DNA of 64,000 nt from Desmodus rotundus. Lineage: Eukaryota; Chordata; Mammalia; Chiroptera; Phyllostomidae. The notes under the pieces are model-generated. The model made no database searches and was not told the DNA's origin. It saw only the letters and a list, made by a program, of their open reading frames with translations. The stretch covers positions 28,504,139 to 28,568,138 of the forward strand of contig NC_071388.1 in NCBI RefSeq assembly GCF_022682495.2, written 5' to 3'. The position numbers and the translations under genes are program-made. Of the stretch, positions 12,243 to 25,388 are shown piece after piece (position 1 is the stretch's first letter; each line of letters starts with the position of its first letter).

Positions 12243-12419
12243 AGTAAAAATGATGTTTTCACTTTTTAAGAACATGTATATATTTCCATCAATTTTTAAC
12301 TTAAACTCCCAAAACTAAATTTTATAGTTTGTAGTAGAGGCACAGTAGAAATGAACTGACTATTGCTAAGGTCAGTCAAAATTTTCTTCCAAGATCATCA
12401 TTACCTAGGAATTATGTCA

Positions 12420-12576
12420 TTGTATAGTCCTTTCGATTCATCTATTTTTTTATTATTTGATCAACTAAACTGCAAACTCCATGAAGTCAAGGACCATGTT
12501 TATAAAAATTTACCACATAGCACTGTCCTTGGCATAGATATTTATCATATGCCTATCCAGTGATTAAAGGAATGAG
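12420..12576 (+). repeat. L2 LINE 3' end relic
   Basis: AAACTGCAAACTCCATGAAGTCAAGGACCATG..CATAGCACTGTCCTTGGCATAGATATTT matches the L2 3' end ('actgtaagctccatgagggcagggacc..agcacagtgcctggcacatagtag'). Diverged and non-coding. Confidence 0.65.
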
Positions 12577-13182
12577 TGGATTTTCCTTTCTTTCTCATTT
12601 GATTTGGTCGAAAGTTTAGTTCTTTGCCTAATTCTATTCATTCATTCCTGACTGGTTCCGAAAGCAAATGCTGACTGACATTACCTTTCCCAGCATGCTT
12701 CCTCATTTCACCATAATGCTCCACTTTCCTGAACAATAATATTGGAACCCTCACTCTTATGGTTATGTTAGCCTGCTTGATTCTTCAAGGTCAGGCCCTA
12801 TAATTGATTATAACCCCGTAGCTGTGTTGCGATACATAGAATGTAACAAATATAAGCTATTTCATAAATAGATTCCTTGATTTAGATTTTCAAGTACTTG
12901 GGCTCTTTGTTCCTAATGCCTTGTCAGTAGTGTTTGTGTCTTGGATTAAGTAATTTTAAACAGCGTCTTACATGAGTTTGATAATAAATGAAATTTATTT
13001 GTGTGACTTATTGAAATCATAATTATTTCTCTTTTGAATAAAAACATTAGAGACTTTTAGTCATGTTTTAATAAGATAAAATATAATCTCCAGTGTGTAT
13101 TATACAGAACTATTATATTAAAATACCATTAATGCATTATCACATGCACTTATTTAGAAACAACCACAATGTGTTCTATATA

Positions 13183-13391
13183 CAGGGTCCTGCAGAAGTA
13201 ATACCTACTTGAGTATGGTTAGTGGGGTAATAATATGGGTGTACTAATTTATAGTTTTAATTTGAACATTTCACTTAAGATGTTATATGGTGTGCTTGAG
13301 TGTGATATTGTTATGTTACAGAATTACATGTGTATCATTTTATAATAAAAGATTTTGAAATAAAAAGGGACATTTCTTGTGCCAGACCCTG
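13183..13391. mobile_element. Mariner-type MITE (209 bp)
   Basis: Starts CAGGGTCCTGCAGAAGTAAT and ends ..TTTCTTGTGCCAGACCCTG; the reverse complement of the end is CAGGGTCTGGCACAAGAAAT, giving ~20-bp imperfect terminal inverted repeats. TA lies on both sides (13181-13182 and 13392-13393), as expected for Tc1/mariner target duplication. It has no transposase, so it is a non-autonomous deletion derivative. Confidence 0.85.
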
Positions 13392-13393
13392 TA

Positions 13394-14355
13394 TATAAGA
13401 TTCTATGTATGGTAAAATAGTATAAACAGTAAAAGCTGTAACAATAACAATATAGTCTCTAACTAGATGAATTTGCAGTCTAGCAGAGGATGTAAAAATA
13501 CTCAGATATAAAACAGAATATAGGAATCATAAATATTAATGAGGTTTCATTAATATTCAAGGTGTGGCCTTATTCCCTTCTGTCTCTTTGGCTCCTCCCA
13601 CAAAAATCTAATGCTTGTATTAAAGTACTGGCTGTTTTCAAATTGTTTTTTAATTATTTACACTAATTTTAAAAGTTATATTTTAACACATAAGACATGT
13701 TATATAACTTATTAAGTAAGACACAAGTATTCGAACTTTTAGAGAGATAACATAGACACTTATGGTTTCATTTCTTTTCTAACACTAATGAAGCCTTTTC
13801 TGATCTCACCCTATTAACCATTGTACCAACTAAGCTCCCATTATGTTCTTACACAGCACATTTCATCCGTGCATCAATGAAAGGGGTTCAGGGGTTAGAA
13901 TCTAGGCATGCATGTTAAGTTTGACCACCAGCGGCCAAATATTATGGCTTTATATTGGAGTGCTATGATAATATAGTTTCTGATCTAGTTTGCGGTCATG
14001 GCCTTTTACTTCTGATTTACTCTTTTTTTAAATCAGATGAGATTTATTTTTTGAGGGATATAAATATCTATTTATGAAACTTCACTTTTTCTCTGAACTA
14101 GGAGAGATTTAGAAAACATCACCTTTTGGCTTCTGGATGACACGTTTTCTGTTTCTTTTGGGGTGAAACTCATGTTCTCTACATTGAAATCCACCAAATT
14201 ATCCCAGAGCAGATATTTCATGTATTCAGCCTTGGCACGGGAGAAACAGAATTTGATTGCATGACACCACCAATACAGGGGACACAGCAAATGCACAGAA
14301 CACACCTGGCATTTATTTGAAATGGAGAACCTTGGTGTTGGTTTCAGAATATCCA
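13394..14355. other. No gene recognised
   Basis: AT-rich. 13790-13870 may be a weak L2 relic ('gaagccttttctgatctcaccct'). No further element was identified before the LTR. Confidence 0.4.
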
Positions 14356-14359
14356 GGTC

Positions 14360-14926
14360 TGATGTGGACCCTGGCCGGAAGGGTCCGTGTGTTGTGGCTG
14401 TAATGGACAAATTCACACAGACTACAGAAATCCTGTGGAGAAAAAGGGACGTCATGGCCGCTCTCTAAGAGAGAGAGAGAGAGGGCGACCACTGCCTGGA
14501 CAGGCTTTTATTGCTTTTCTGGGCACATTACATGGAGGGTGGTCCTCATTTACTATGCACAGGTTCACTGTAGGTTATTACCTTTTACAGATAACAAAGG
14601 AAGGAATGTTGCTAATTACTTCAAAGAAAAGGATGTTACAGATCAAGGGGGAAAAGTGGTTGAACTGGTTACACTCCGTACTTGGGAGGTTTAGCCCAGA
14701 CTTTAGGAAGTTAAAGATACTCAGTAAACATTTGCTGCCTCAATCCAGGGTGAGGGAGTTTTAGCAAAAGCAAGCCTCATAGCAGCCTAGGTACAATGCA
14801 GGCAGGATTCCCCACGGGAGAACCTGTCTGTGGGCGTGGGTCCTACCTGCCGAACCTCGCTCCCCACTGGCTTTTCTGAGTTGGAGGTGGGCTACGTTTC
14901 CTACATGCAGAACAGTTCCCTATACA
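14360..14926 (-). mobile_element. Probable solo LTR (second family)
   Basis: Reverse-strand reading begins TGTATAGGGAACTGTTCTGC and ends ..GGGTCCACATCA (TG...CA). It carries GCAATAAAAGCCTGTCCAGG near 14500-14518, a polyadenylation signal placed as in the LTR at 3.6 kb. GGTC flanks both inferred ends (14356-14359 and 14927-14930), a 4-bp duplication typical of gammaretrovirus-like (class I) elements. A short GA microsatellite (about 14467-14483) lies in the U5-like part. Two 125-127-codon open frames overlapping its left part (14072-14455 and 14387-14764) look incidental. The boundaries rest on only 4 bp. Confidence 0.6.
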
Positions 14927-14930
14927 GGTC

Positions 14931-17055
14931 CTCATGATTGCTGATGCCAGTTCAATCAAACAACACAGGAGGGTGGCTGTAAAGCACTGGATATTTTTAA
15001 AATACCAAATATTCCTGTAAACAAATTGAAATCACCCTCACTTCAACCATAACAGAACATTATTCGAAGATCTAAAATAACTCATGTTACAAATAGAAGC
15101 CACATATATTTAATTTATGGTAGTTATATAGGAAAGAAAAAATATTGATCTTGGGATCTTATCTTTAAAATTACTGCAAATTCTGGGGTTTTTTGCTCAA
15201 GAAAGGTATTTTATAAAAATGTGGTCATTTCTGTTTTTACTCCAAAAATAAAACTTTTTAATGTTTTGTTTTCTTTTGCCACTAACACTAGTATTTTTTT
15301 CATTACTTTCTCAAAAAGAGACTCACTAATTCAACAACAAAAAAATTCCTAATAGAGAAAACAGGTCAAATTTAAAAAGTGTTAATGGAGGAAACAAGTG
15401 AATAACATGAGGAACTGTAAAATTCTTAAATTTTATCCAAATATTAAAGACCTCTATGAAAAAAAATATAATTTAATTACTGGTGGTCATAAAGACCAGA
15501 ATAAATGGAGATGAACAAAACAAGATGAAGACCAAAAAAAGTTCAATGATTTAAATTTGAACTAATCAAATTTAAAACATATGATTGGCATAGGACACCA
15601 TAACAACCACTCACATTGAGTTAAAGTAGAGAATCAGCATATGTTTGCAAAACATATAAATAGGAAGTCATCAGTATCCTGGAGATAAGCCCTATGGCAA
15701 GTCAGACTAACATCACTCATCTCTTTCTCTTCTGTCAAGGACAGGGCACAGCATTTACGACTTTAATTGTAAGTTGAAATCTCCAGGAAATTCACAATAC
15801 AAATTTATAATTTCCATCTATTTTTTCATGTGTACTCCAAGTTGTAGTTTCTAGTCTTTATGTTCATTCTGATGATGTAACTCTCTGCTGCCTTTATTCT
15901 TATCATGCTAAATCTTGGGACTTGGTTCGAATCCCCATTGCTTGGCATTATTATTTCCTAGCATAACAGAGTAGATTATTCAATTAAAAAATTTTCCCTG
16001 GGTGTTAGAGACCTTTATTACCTACTGTAAAACTATAAGTTGAGTAACTAGCACTATACAACTACTCAACTGCAAGTGGTTGAATCACCACTGTAAGTAG
16101 AGGAAATACCTTATGTCAGTTGAGTGGACAACTTATATCACAGCGTAGGCATCTCCCTTAGTTGTTCCAAGAACATTTCTGTGGTGGGCTTGCATACCCC
16201 ATAGCAGAATCTTAAATATAATCTCATGTTTTGCCAGTAATGAGTGGGTAATAAGTTTATTTTGCCCGAGCCCAGATATTCTAACTTATCCAGGAGCTTC
16301 TTGGAGAAATTTCACTAGGGACTAGAATTACTTTTCACAAAACTTCCTTAATACTGTCAAGAGAGCATTTGACATTCTTTTGACAGTTGGTGAAGGCTGC
16401 TTTTGGGGAAAGTTGAGACTCCAATACAGCTTACTGTTAATATGTGATTTTGGTAGCACATTCCCAGGTAGCAATAGCCTTATGGGTGTCCCAAGAGTGA
16501 GGCATTTTAAAAGGAATAACAGGTTAGCTTTTGTTTACTTTCTGGGCACAGGAGCATATCCTGAAACAGGCGAGATAAGCCACACAGTATTTTGAAGTAA
16601 CACCTTTGTGTACATTTTTGAACACTTTGTGTCTCAATTGTGTCTTTACCCCATTCCTGAAACTCTGGAATCACTAAATTTTAGAATATATTCTTAAAAG
16701 GTATCTGCCTACTACACAACCTCAGTTATTCCATAATATTTTGGACAGGGGATAGCCTACAAGTGTAGGAATCTGGGCATTGGATGTCAGTGCTGCTGAC
16801 TGATACTATTTTCTGGCATGACCCTGGCCCAGCTTGAAGCCTGTGGTTAATTAACACGGGGAAAGCTTCTGCTCCTGTTGTCATTGGTTTCTTCCTGGGT
16901 CTTTTTATCTAGCTTTTGGCTTTAAAGCAACACATGCTTGTCATGACATGTAATCCCTTTCTTTTTCTTTGCGTAAATGATTAATGTACTGTAAGAATAA
17001 GCTACTCTTTTGGAATATTTACTATGTGGGGTTGATGTCATAATAACAACTTTAA
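14931..17055. other. No gene recognised
   Basis: AT-rich. GGTTCGAATCCCC at 15925-15937 resembles a tRNA B box but has no cloverleaf around it, so it may be the head of a decayed tRNA-derived SINE. The 16380-16595 open frame shows no domain. Confidence 0.4.
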
Positions 17056-17059
17056 AATA

Positions 17060-17290
17060 ATATTAGCTAGTATTTATTTAATGTTAACTGATATCTGATA
17101 ACTGCACTGAGACCTTTACTTTTACATATGTTGTCATATTTAACCTTCATAAAACTCTATAAAGTGAGTATTAACTCCATTTATATATTATGAAACTAAT
17201 GACCAAAGTTTAAATAACTTGGTCAAAGCTTTGAAATGTTGGAGTTGAAGGTTTAAACCAGGTCCCATTGATAGTAAGAAGCAGAATACC
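17060..17290 (+). repeat. MIR SINE
   Basis: Runs in MIR order: TGTTGTCATATTTAACCTTCATAAAACTCTATAAAGTGAGTATTAACTCCATTTATA, then AACTAATGACCAAAGTTTAAATAACTTGGTCAAAG, then GGTTTAAACCAGGTCCCATTGA. It is an ancient tRNA-derived SINE with no coding content. Confidence 0.75.
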
Positions 17291-17294
17291 GTCT

Positions 17295-20200
17295 CCTGAA
17301 AGTGACCATTGTTACCTCCTTATGTAGTGTGGGGGTTACGACCAGAGTCCATTCCAGGGGGCATTTTATGATGAAAAAGTATGTTGGCTTAAGACCAGTT
17401 GAGCATAAATTCTTTTTCCCTCAGTTAGTTTCAGTTAGTCACACTTCTGTCCACTCTTTGATTTCTTCTAGCTCTTCATTTTTATACCTGATAATTTTAG
17501 GATGCTGGAGTCATAACAAAATAACTATTCATCACAAAATTGTTTATAGCCTCCTTATAGGTAGGGTTACTTTACCATATCCTTTTATTTTTAACTACAA
17601 CATACAACATTTTAATATGCCAAACATTATAGTTCTTAGATTTAAAAAAATGTTCTAGTCCTCATTGTTTCAACAAAGATTCTTTGCTTGACTAAACTTT
17701 ATCCAGGCTCCTGCATCTTCCCCTAGGCTTGTCTGTGTACTCCCTTGTAAAATTTGGTTTTAACAATAACCCTACTAAGTTGGGATGCCCACAGCCTTCA
17801 TATACCATCACTCTCAATGTTTGAACAGGTTCCTAACCATCCTCCATCGCCCAGGTGTAGCGTGTCACCCTGGGTCATCTTCAGCAAGAATCCTGTTAGG
17901 TCAGTTTAGCCAAAATCTTTTAAATCTTTTAGGTTTCTTCTCAGTAATTTTCCATCCACTGCCTTTCCCTTACACTATCATGGCTATAAATTCCCACTTT
18001 CCCACCCTGTAGTCAGAATTGAGTCCAATCTCTCCCCAACCACTGCGAGACCCCACTGTGGTCCCTATACCTATAGCAATGGTTCTAAATAGAAGTCTGC
18101 CTTATTATCTTTAATTAGTGTTGTGGAGATTGTTTTCTTTCAATGATGTAATTAAATCCAAGTATGAAGTATTGGTAATCATTTTGATACTTTAATATTA
18201 TATTTCTTCTCCTCCTCTTTCTGCTCCTCCTCTTTTTCCTTATTTTCCTCCTCATCCTTCTCATATGTTTGTTTTTTCATAGTCATTAATTCATTTGAAA
18301 ATATGACCTTATTAAGGTCTTTCCATTTTGTCTTTTCCTAATTTTTGACTAAGAAGTCTCAGAGATCTTTTAGTCCAACATTTTCTTTCCTGCTTTTCAA
18401 GTTATGCTAAGAATATATATTTTATATCTTCCTTAGAATGTGTACTTATTATTTTATTTTCATGAATTTTCCTTTTGAAATATTTATGTAACACATACCT
18501 TGTTACATTAAATAAAAGCACTAGCTTTCTGATTTTCATATTGGTAGTAGTTTGTACAGAGTTGTTCACTGATACTCTGAAGTAAGTGGAAAATTATGTA
18601 AATTGGAAAATGAAGTTCATAATGAAAATTTTCACACGCTTGTTCTTAATCTTGGCAGAAGAAAATAGCACATTAATTTTTTAAGGAAAACATGTTCTTG
18701 TTAGAATACATGGTAAGATGCATTCGAATAAACGGTACATATAGAAAAGAGGTGTTGGCTCTCTGTTGTCTCAGTAGATTAACAAATTTCTGTACTGCAA
18801 AATCAGCAATGTGTATCGGCTCCTCTGTAACATTGTATTTTCTGTATTCCTGTAGATTTGTCTTTTTTTTTGATTCTTGATATTAATCTCATGCAACTAC
18901 TTTGCATGATGCTATACAAAATTATTATTATAAGTATTTCTTAAAACCACTTTAGTACATTTGAAAAATATTACCAATTGCCTTACTCATTACTTTGGAA
19001 TTTGATTTTATTTTTAAGGTTGATAAAACTGCACTTTATTGAAATATGAGATTTTCTAATTCTGGTTGTTAAACTATGGCCATTCACTGTTCTCCCATAA
19101 CAATGAATGCTTTGAGTAAGTAAGCTTCTTTCTAAGTAAGGTAGAAACTGTGTTATTCTGGATCTTGTCTTGTTTAATTTGTTCTCCAGTTACACTTCTG
19201 ACTATGCACTTAAGCAAGTGATTTTTTTCTTTGTTTGACCATTTTCTTTGTTTTACTTGCCTTCACAAGGAAAAGAAACTTTCAAAGAATGTGTAATTGT
19301 TGTGTTTATGTTAAGAACTGCATCAAAAAGAAGGAATTAACACAATCGTAGGAACTACTTAAGTTGTGAGATTGATTGGTGTCAGCTCTTCCAATTTTCA
19401 GAACTTAGTGATTAGTAATAATTTAAGAAATAATTGTAGAAATAGTACATATGATTAGAATGAATAAATATGCTTTCCCTGAATGAGCTCAATGTCATGG
19501 GAGAGAAGAATTGTCAGACAGTCAGAGAACAGAACCACTTGAGCTTTGCTGTCTGCTTCCCGCTGCCCTCTGTGCTGGACTCTGATCAAATGAATCTTTC
19601 TCTTTCCCATCACAGCCTTTTTTCACAAGTTATAGTAGTTTTGTTTATTCCTTTGCTTGTTTTATGTCTGCCTTCTCTCCTGGGATACAGCTTCTAGATG
19701 AGCTAAGGGCCGTGTCTACCTTACTCAAATTTTTAGCCTGGTGAACGTGAAGAGGTAACACCTAGTTAAAATATGTGGATAGAACGAATTGGCTTTGCAT
19801 AGGTCTACTTTGCTTATGCTAGATAAAGGAAGTGATCCTATGTTGGAAAATCTTTTTCTTTTCTGGTGCATCTGTCTGATCTGCACACCAAGGTTGCCAT
19901 GAGCTCACGTTGGCCATAAATTCTTCCGTGTATTTTCATTGAAAGTTACCCTCAGCAAAACCAGAATATTTGTTTAATAGGTTAATTATTCAACTAAATA
20001 TGCAGTGCTACTAGCATTTACAACCACCACTCTGGAACTGCTGAAAACTAATTGCCTAAAAATCATTGGACACTTAGATACTTTGATTGGGAAATTTTGC
20101 TTGAAAGTATGGATCCATGCTGCGCACGTCTCAGTAATGTAAGAATTCGAAAATGGAAGGATCTGAAATTTTTATCCTCATTGAAATTTTGAGAGGAGAC

Positions 20201-20925
20201 AGTAAGATAGAGACCTAGTCTAATTTTCCTTAGAGAAAAAAGAAGAGTATCTCCTACAGTTACTAAGAATAATATAATTGATACAATTTCATCATTAACT
20301 GGAGTTTCTCCAAAGGTGGGAGATGGCCTCTGATAGCTGAATTGGCTGGTAGTTGTATAGAGTGCTCAAAAGAAAACGCAAAAAATAAGGATAATAAGTG
20401 TAGGACAGCAAAGGCAAATGGAGATTTTATATTATGCAAATAAAGTGCTTCCTAAGGCACATCACGTGGCTCTTGAAAGATTTCAGCCATAGAAATATGC
20501 AAAAAAGCTAACACTTGTGCTGACCTTGTCCTTGACTGAGCTCTGGAGAACTGTGTGAGTCTGGCTTCTATATACCTTCTGAACCCTTGTCAGAGTTAAC
20601 ATCTCGTAATCCCTTGCTAGGGCTATTGTAACTGCTTACCTTTTGGTCTACCTCTCCCTGGTCAACCCCCATGTTAATGGCCTCCCACATTACAGGTAAT
20701 TTACACTCCCCATTAACTTAAAAAGGTAAATCAGAAGCCCTTAAGTTGGCAAACAGACCTCTTCTTATGTTGATCAATCTTTATCTTTCTCTAATTTCTT
20801 TTCCTTTGCCTTACCCTTTGTCTTCTTTCCTGTAACCATTATGCTGTTTATACATTTTTCACTGATTTACAAACATGAGACGTATTTCTTAGACTGAGAC
20901 TTTGCCGTACGATTTTTTTCAGAGT
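17295..20925. other. No gene recognised
   Basis: Unique-looking sequence with a pyrimidine-rich run near 18205-18265 (TTCTTCTCCTCCTCTTTCTG type). Open frames at 17302-17658, 17785-18012 and 19470-19697 have no recognisable domain, and none has clear splice context. Confidence 0.4.
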
Positions 20926-20929
20926 TACT

Positions 20930-21202
20930 TTCCCTCTCTTCATTTGGCAAACTCTGCTTTATAGTGCTATCTGAAATGTGATATCTACTGTGAGGTTGCT
21001 TTTGACTCATACAGAGATGAATACTTGGAAGCATTCAATTTATACCTCTGTCGTAGTAAGTCTCTCTTATACTGTAACACGTCTGTTTATATGCCAGGCT
21101 TCATCATTAATCTTATAACTCAGTAAATTTTCATGGGCAACTACTTTTCTTTGTAAACCTCGTTTCTTCCCTGATTCTCATCAGACTTTTGTTGAATGAA
21201 CA
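20930..21202 (+). repeat. L2 LINE 3' relic
   Basis: A degenerate L2 3' region ending with TTTTGTTGAATGAAC, the typical L2 terminus. Upstream blocks ('ctctcttatactgtaacac', 'gtctgtttatatgcc') follow the L2 order only loosely. Confidence 0.45.
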
Positions 21203-21204
21203 AA

Positions 21205-23305
21205 TTTTCTTGAGAGACCAGCCACTTACAAAATAAAGAAAAATAACATTTTAGACTTTTTGGAAAAATTCTCTTTTAAGCAATGGTCTAGAATATTCAA
21301 ACTAAATTAAATATTAAATTGTTGAAACAAATCTTACAACAAGCTCAGGCAGACTAGAATCTTAGAAATAAGAGTGCACAGGCAGCTTGAAACAATTACG
21401 TACTGATTTCAGAGTTTCACACCACTTTTCCAGGAGCACTGAATGACATTTTTAAGAGTTTATGGACTAACCTGATAAAGAGGTATTAACTCACCAAGGC
21501 ATCAGTTTCCACAGAGGTAACTGACACTAATAGATTCTGCCAGATTTGGTGTCTGAAAAAAATTTAAGCTCATGGATTTAAAGTGAATGTGGATTAATTG
21601 GATGCTTGGGGACATTCTATAGGTCACTGAATGCAGAGGGCTGAAGTAGAAATCTCAGCACCAACAATATTTTTGGAATTGTCAGAAGAAAGCCATTTCC
21701 TGCAGAACCTTAAATCTGTTAGAGAGGGTTGATGGATTTATACCCCCATCTAGCTATTTATTTACTTACTTCACATTTATCTTCTACTACTTACCTGGTT
21801 GTGTTTGAAAGGCATTATAGAAACAACTTGTGTATGACACACTATCTAGAATTACATGTAAATTATCATTTATCATTATCATTATTATTATTTGCCTAGA
21901 TCTACCCAGACCCAATACATGCTTTCCCCCCCGCCTCCCACTTGAGTTATTGTACCAGTAGCTTAAGCCGTTTCCTGGCTGAGTCTAAAGCAAAACAACT
22001 AAGAGACTTAGAAAAGTCCCAGGTTCCATTGTACATACCTAGGGTTATTGACAGATTGTACCTTAGGGATAATCTGGAAACCGATGGTTCCCAAAGTAAA
22101 TTTTAATTCTAAGCTCTAATACTCCAGAGTACTGATTAACACGTGCTTTTGCACATGTATTTCTTAAGACAAACATGCACATTTACAAATAATTTTAAAA
22201 CCTAGAGCATTTTGGTTTTAATTAGCAGGTATAATATTATATAAGCACTAATTCCTTTCTTAACTGAGGACCAGAAAAATCTTAAAATAACTGCATATGT
22301 TATGATTCTATTCAACTAATGAAATTCTAGAATGTGAACTCTGAGCGAATATTGATTAAGTTGTGCTTATGTGTATTTGCAGTATCAGAATCTAAAATTC
22401 AACTTAATTATATTATAATAATAGTTAAGATACATTCTCACAATTAGAATTTTTACAATACTAGTATAAAATACACAAATATAAGAGTTTCAGATATTTA
22501 ATTGACAAAATCTCCATAAAGTCATGAAAATAAATCTATAATGAAGACTTTGATACAAATCCTTGTAAACTATAAACACTATTACTTGTATAGAATATAG
22601 ACTATAACATAAAAAAATATAACATGAATTATTACGGCACTACAGACAGAAAACAAAAAGCTAAAGCAAGAAGCAACGTATCTGTATTGGGTGAACAGAA
22701 AATCCAGCCTTTGGTAACCCTGCTAAAAGCAAGTGTTGCCACTGTATATGCAATAATTCTGTTTAGTTTTGCTGTGCTGTTACTTCTCAGATACCTTGTC
22801 CTTTACAGGCTATGTGCTATAATCTTTGTGACAGCCAAAACACGTGTGCTATGTGATGGGACAGAAAATAGATAGGGAAAAAAATCTATTCACTTATGTG
22901 TCCCGAATGCTTATTTCCAGTTTAAATCAGAACATTGAGTTATGAATAGAGTTCACAGGTGGAGGATGTTGGCTTACAGGCTTCTGTCCTTTGTAAAACT
23001 TTTTTTTTTAATGAACTGTTTTTGCACATTTGTTTTCTTTAAAAGTAATGCAGATTAAAGAACTCATTTTGAAATATGTATGTCCTAGTAAATTATGTTT
23101 CCTAGGTGCAATTTTTAAACATACTCGGGAGCTATGCTATTGACTTGTGAAAGCACCGTCTGCCAGGTTCCCATTTCTGTAGGGTTGAATGTGTAACTGA
23201 TTTACTCACGGGGTCTGACATCGGGGCCTTCATGGGATGGCTTGTGGTGCTGTGTCTTTCGAAAATGTCTGAAGGTAATTTTAATGAAATATCCTTTATT
23301 TCAGT
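21205..23305. other. No gene recognised
   Basis: AT-rich. A reading frame at 22624-22875 contains a hydrophobic stretch (YAIILFSFAVLLLLRYLVLY), but this is what A/T-rich codons give by chance. There is no promoter, splice or homology support. Confidence 0.4.
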
Positions 23306-23329
23306 GAATTTAATTTGTGTGCTCTTTTT

Positions 23330-23548
23330 AAAAAAGATTTTACTTATTTATTTTTAGAAAGAGGGGAAGGGAGGGAAAAAGAGAGGGAGAGAAACATTAA
23401 TGTGTGAGAGAAACAATTGGTTGCCTCTCACGTGCTGCTAACTGGGTACCTAGCCTGTAACCCACGCATGAGCCCTGACCAGGAATCAAGCCAGCAACCT
23501 TTTGGTTCTCAGGCCAGCTCTCAATCCACTAAGCCTCCCAGCCAGGGT
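23330..23548 (-). mobile_element. VES SINE
   Basis: Reverse-strand copy: AAAGATTTTACTTATTTATTTTTAG tail complement at left, purine block GAGGGGAAGGGAGGG, GGTTGCCTCTCACG, and the head complement CCCAGCCAGGG at right. It has an internal duplication of GTGAGAGAAACAATTGG relative to other copies. Flanks are similar but imperfect (AATTTGTGTGCTCTTTTT near 23312 and AATTTATGCACTCTTTT at 23551), consistent with an aged target duplication. Confidence 0.92.
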
Positions 23549-23691
23549 GTAATTTATGCACTCTTTTAAAAAGAAATTTTATATTTTTGTATTAAGAATT
23601 ATGTTTTATGAAAGCAAATATTTTCTTATAAACATTAATAAATGTCACAAAATATTTGGTAGTATCTTTATTTTAACATAATAATTTTTTA

Positions 23692-23718
23692 AAACTGGAA
23701 TGATATATATTCCAGTTT
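23692..23718. repeat. Short palindrome beside TA microsatellite
   Basis: AAACTGGAAT and its exact complement ATTCCAGTTT flank a 7-nt GATATAT spacer, 18 bp before the (TA)24 tract. Confidence 0.8.
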
Positions 23719-23733
23719 AATTCCAGATTAATG

Positions 23734-23736
<3 letters not shown>

Positions 23737-23784
<48 letters not shown>
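23737..23784. repeat. (TA)24 microsatellite
   Basis: An uninterrupted run of 24 TA units. Tracts this long extrude cruciforms and are length-polymorphic. Confidence 0.97.
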
Positions 23785-23786
<2 letters not shown>

Positions 23787-23789
23787 GCT

Positions 23790-25388
23790 TTGCTATTAAT
23801 ACCTGGGCTTTTTCTTATCCAGTATCAGCAAAACAGGTAGTGAATCAAGTGCTATTAAATGAAAATGAGGATGGCTGTATGTGGAAATAAGAACAATGTA
23901 GTAATGTAGTGATTAGTGGTGTTTCTTTTAGAATAAGCCCTAGGGATACAATTCTCCTATACCATATCCCTACTAATCATAGTCTCTGGTCTGGTAGGAA
24001 GAAAAGATGAATGTTAGGAGAACCTTTTTTGATTAACTCTAGTAAAGAACAACTCACTACTTCACGAGTTCTCAATTTTTCTTGAAATGTTGACAACTCC
24101 ATTAGCAAAATATAGTATTGAAATGTGTCTGAAGTACTGGAGTCAAAGATCTACAAAACTAATTTTGTACTCCAGAGAAAAAATATAACTTAAATTCTAG
24201 TCCTTGGAAGTGATCAGTTCTGCTTATACCCTGTTGTATTAAACCAAGTTAAATCAAATGGGTTTCTTGGTTGTAAAATATCTAACAATATAAACAATAG
24301 ATGATATCTTTCATTTTGATAGAATGAATGAATAACTTCTCACTCTACTTCTTGCCCTAACTTACAACTGTTAAGATTTATTGTGTAACATCCGTACTAC
24401 GTCTTCCATCTATTATGAGATGGACATGCTTTGAAGTCCTTTGGTTCTGCATTTACTGAGCACTCATATCTGCACTTTCAAAAACTATAGGAAGAATACT
24501 AATTGCTAATTTATCATTCCAATAAGAAAGTTTAAAAAATGTTTCCTCTGTGTATGATGTCAGATTATCCATTTATTTCTGTACACAGACTATGTACCTG
24601 TAAAAAAATTAGTCATTTATAAAACTATTTACTCATAATTTCATTAGTTCAATAATTTGTATTCTGCTTGAAGTCATTGGTCTCAGAGGTAGTGAGATGG
24701 CAATTAATTTATATACAAGTAATCAGATTGACCTCAATTTCCTGATGAAATAAAACACAAATAATAAGAAAAGCATGGAACTATTATAAATCATATTTTA
24801 GGAGATGGAAAATCTGTAAATCAATATTTCTAAGCCTTGTGAAGATGAGTTACAGGTAAAGAAGAATATTACTTGTCTTCAACACTGTTCCTTTCAATTT
24901 ACCATTTACCCCAATTACAACAAATAATGGCTATTTACAGCATCGATTCATGTGTTATTTTAGTATTTATTGTGGTATTTATCTTCTGAGATATCCAGGA
25001 ATTTCACTCAAAAAGCTTAGAACACAGAAAAATGGGGACTACATAAACACAGAAAAGTTATGGTAATAGCAATATGAGGTAATTGCACATAGATGATATG
25101 CATTTGCTTTGCATTTTAAATACTTTAAACACATAAGCATACCGTAATAAATGGTTTATTGTTTACAATATTAACATGTCATGTGCACTTTAACTACAAA
25201 GTCATATAGCACCTCCCTTTTGTCTTCTGCAAAAGGTAGAGTAAAAATAAGACCTAACAGAATTGTCCAGAGATTTAAAAAGTTTGTAGCACAGACTTGT
25301 TCAATGATTATCAATTATTACTGAGGTATTTCTAATATATTAGTTTCTAAATATAGTTCTTATTTCTATAACTTTTACAGATTTTAAT
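23790..25388. other. No gene recognised
   Basis: AT-rich. I see no repeat family that I can name and no coding region. Confidence 0.45.

Noticed and set aside
14072..14764. 125-127-codon open frames around the second LTR
   Set aside because: They run across LTR and flank on opposite strands, with no viral or cellular domain.
15885..15960. tRNA gene, from GGTTCGAATCCCC
   Set aside because: Only a B-box-like motif is present; no A box at the right distance and no cloverleaf.
22624..22875. Small membrane-protein-like open frame
   Set aside because: Hydrophobic runs arise easily from T-rich DNA; no promoter, splice, homology or conservation evidence.
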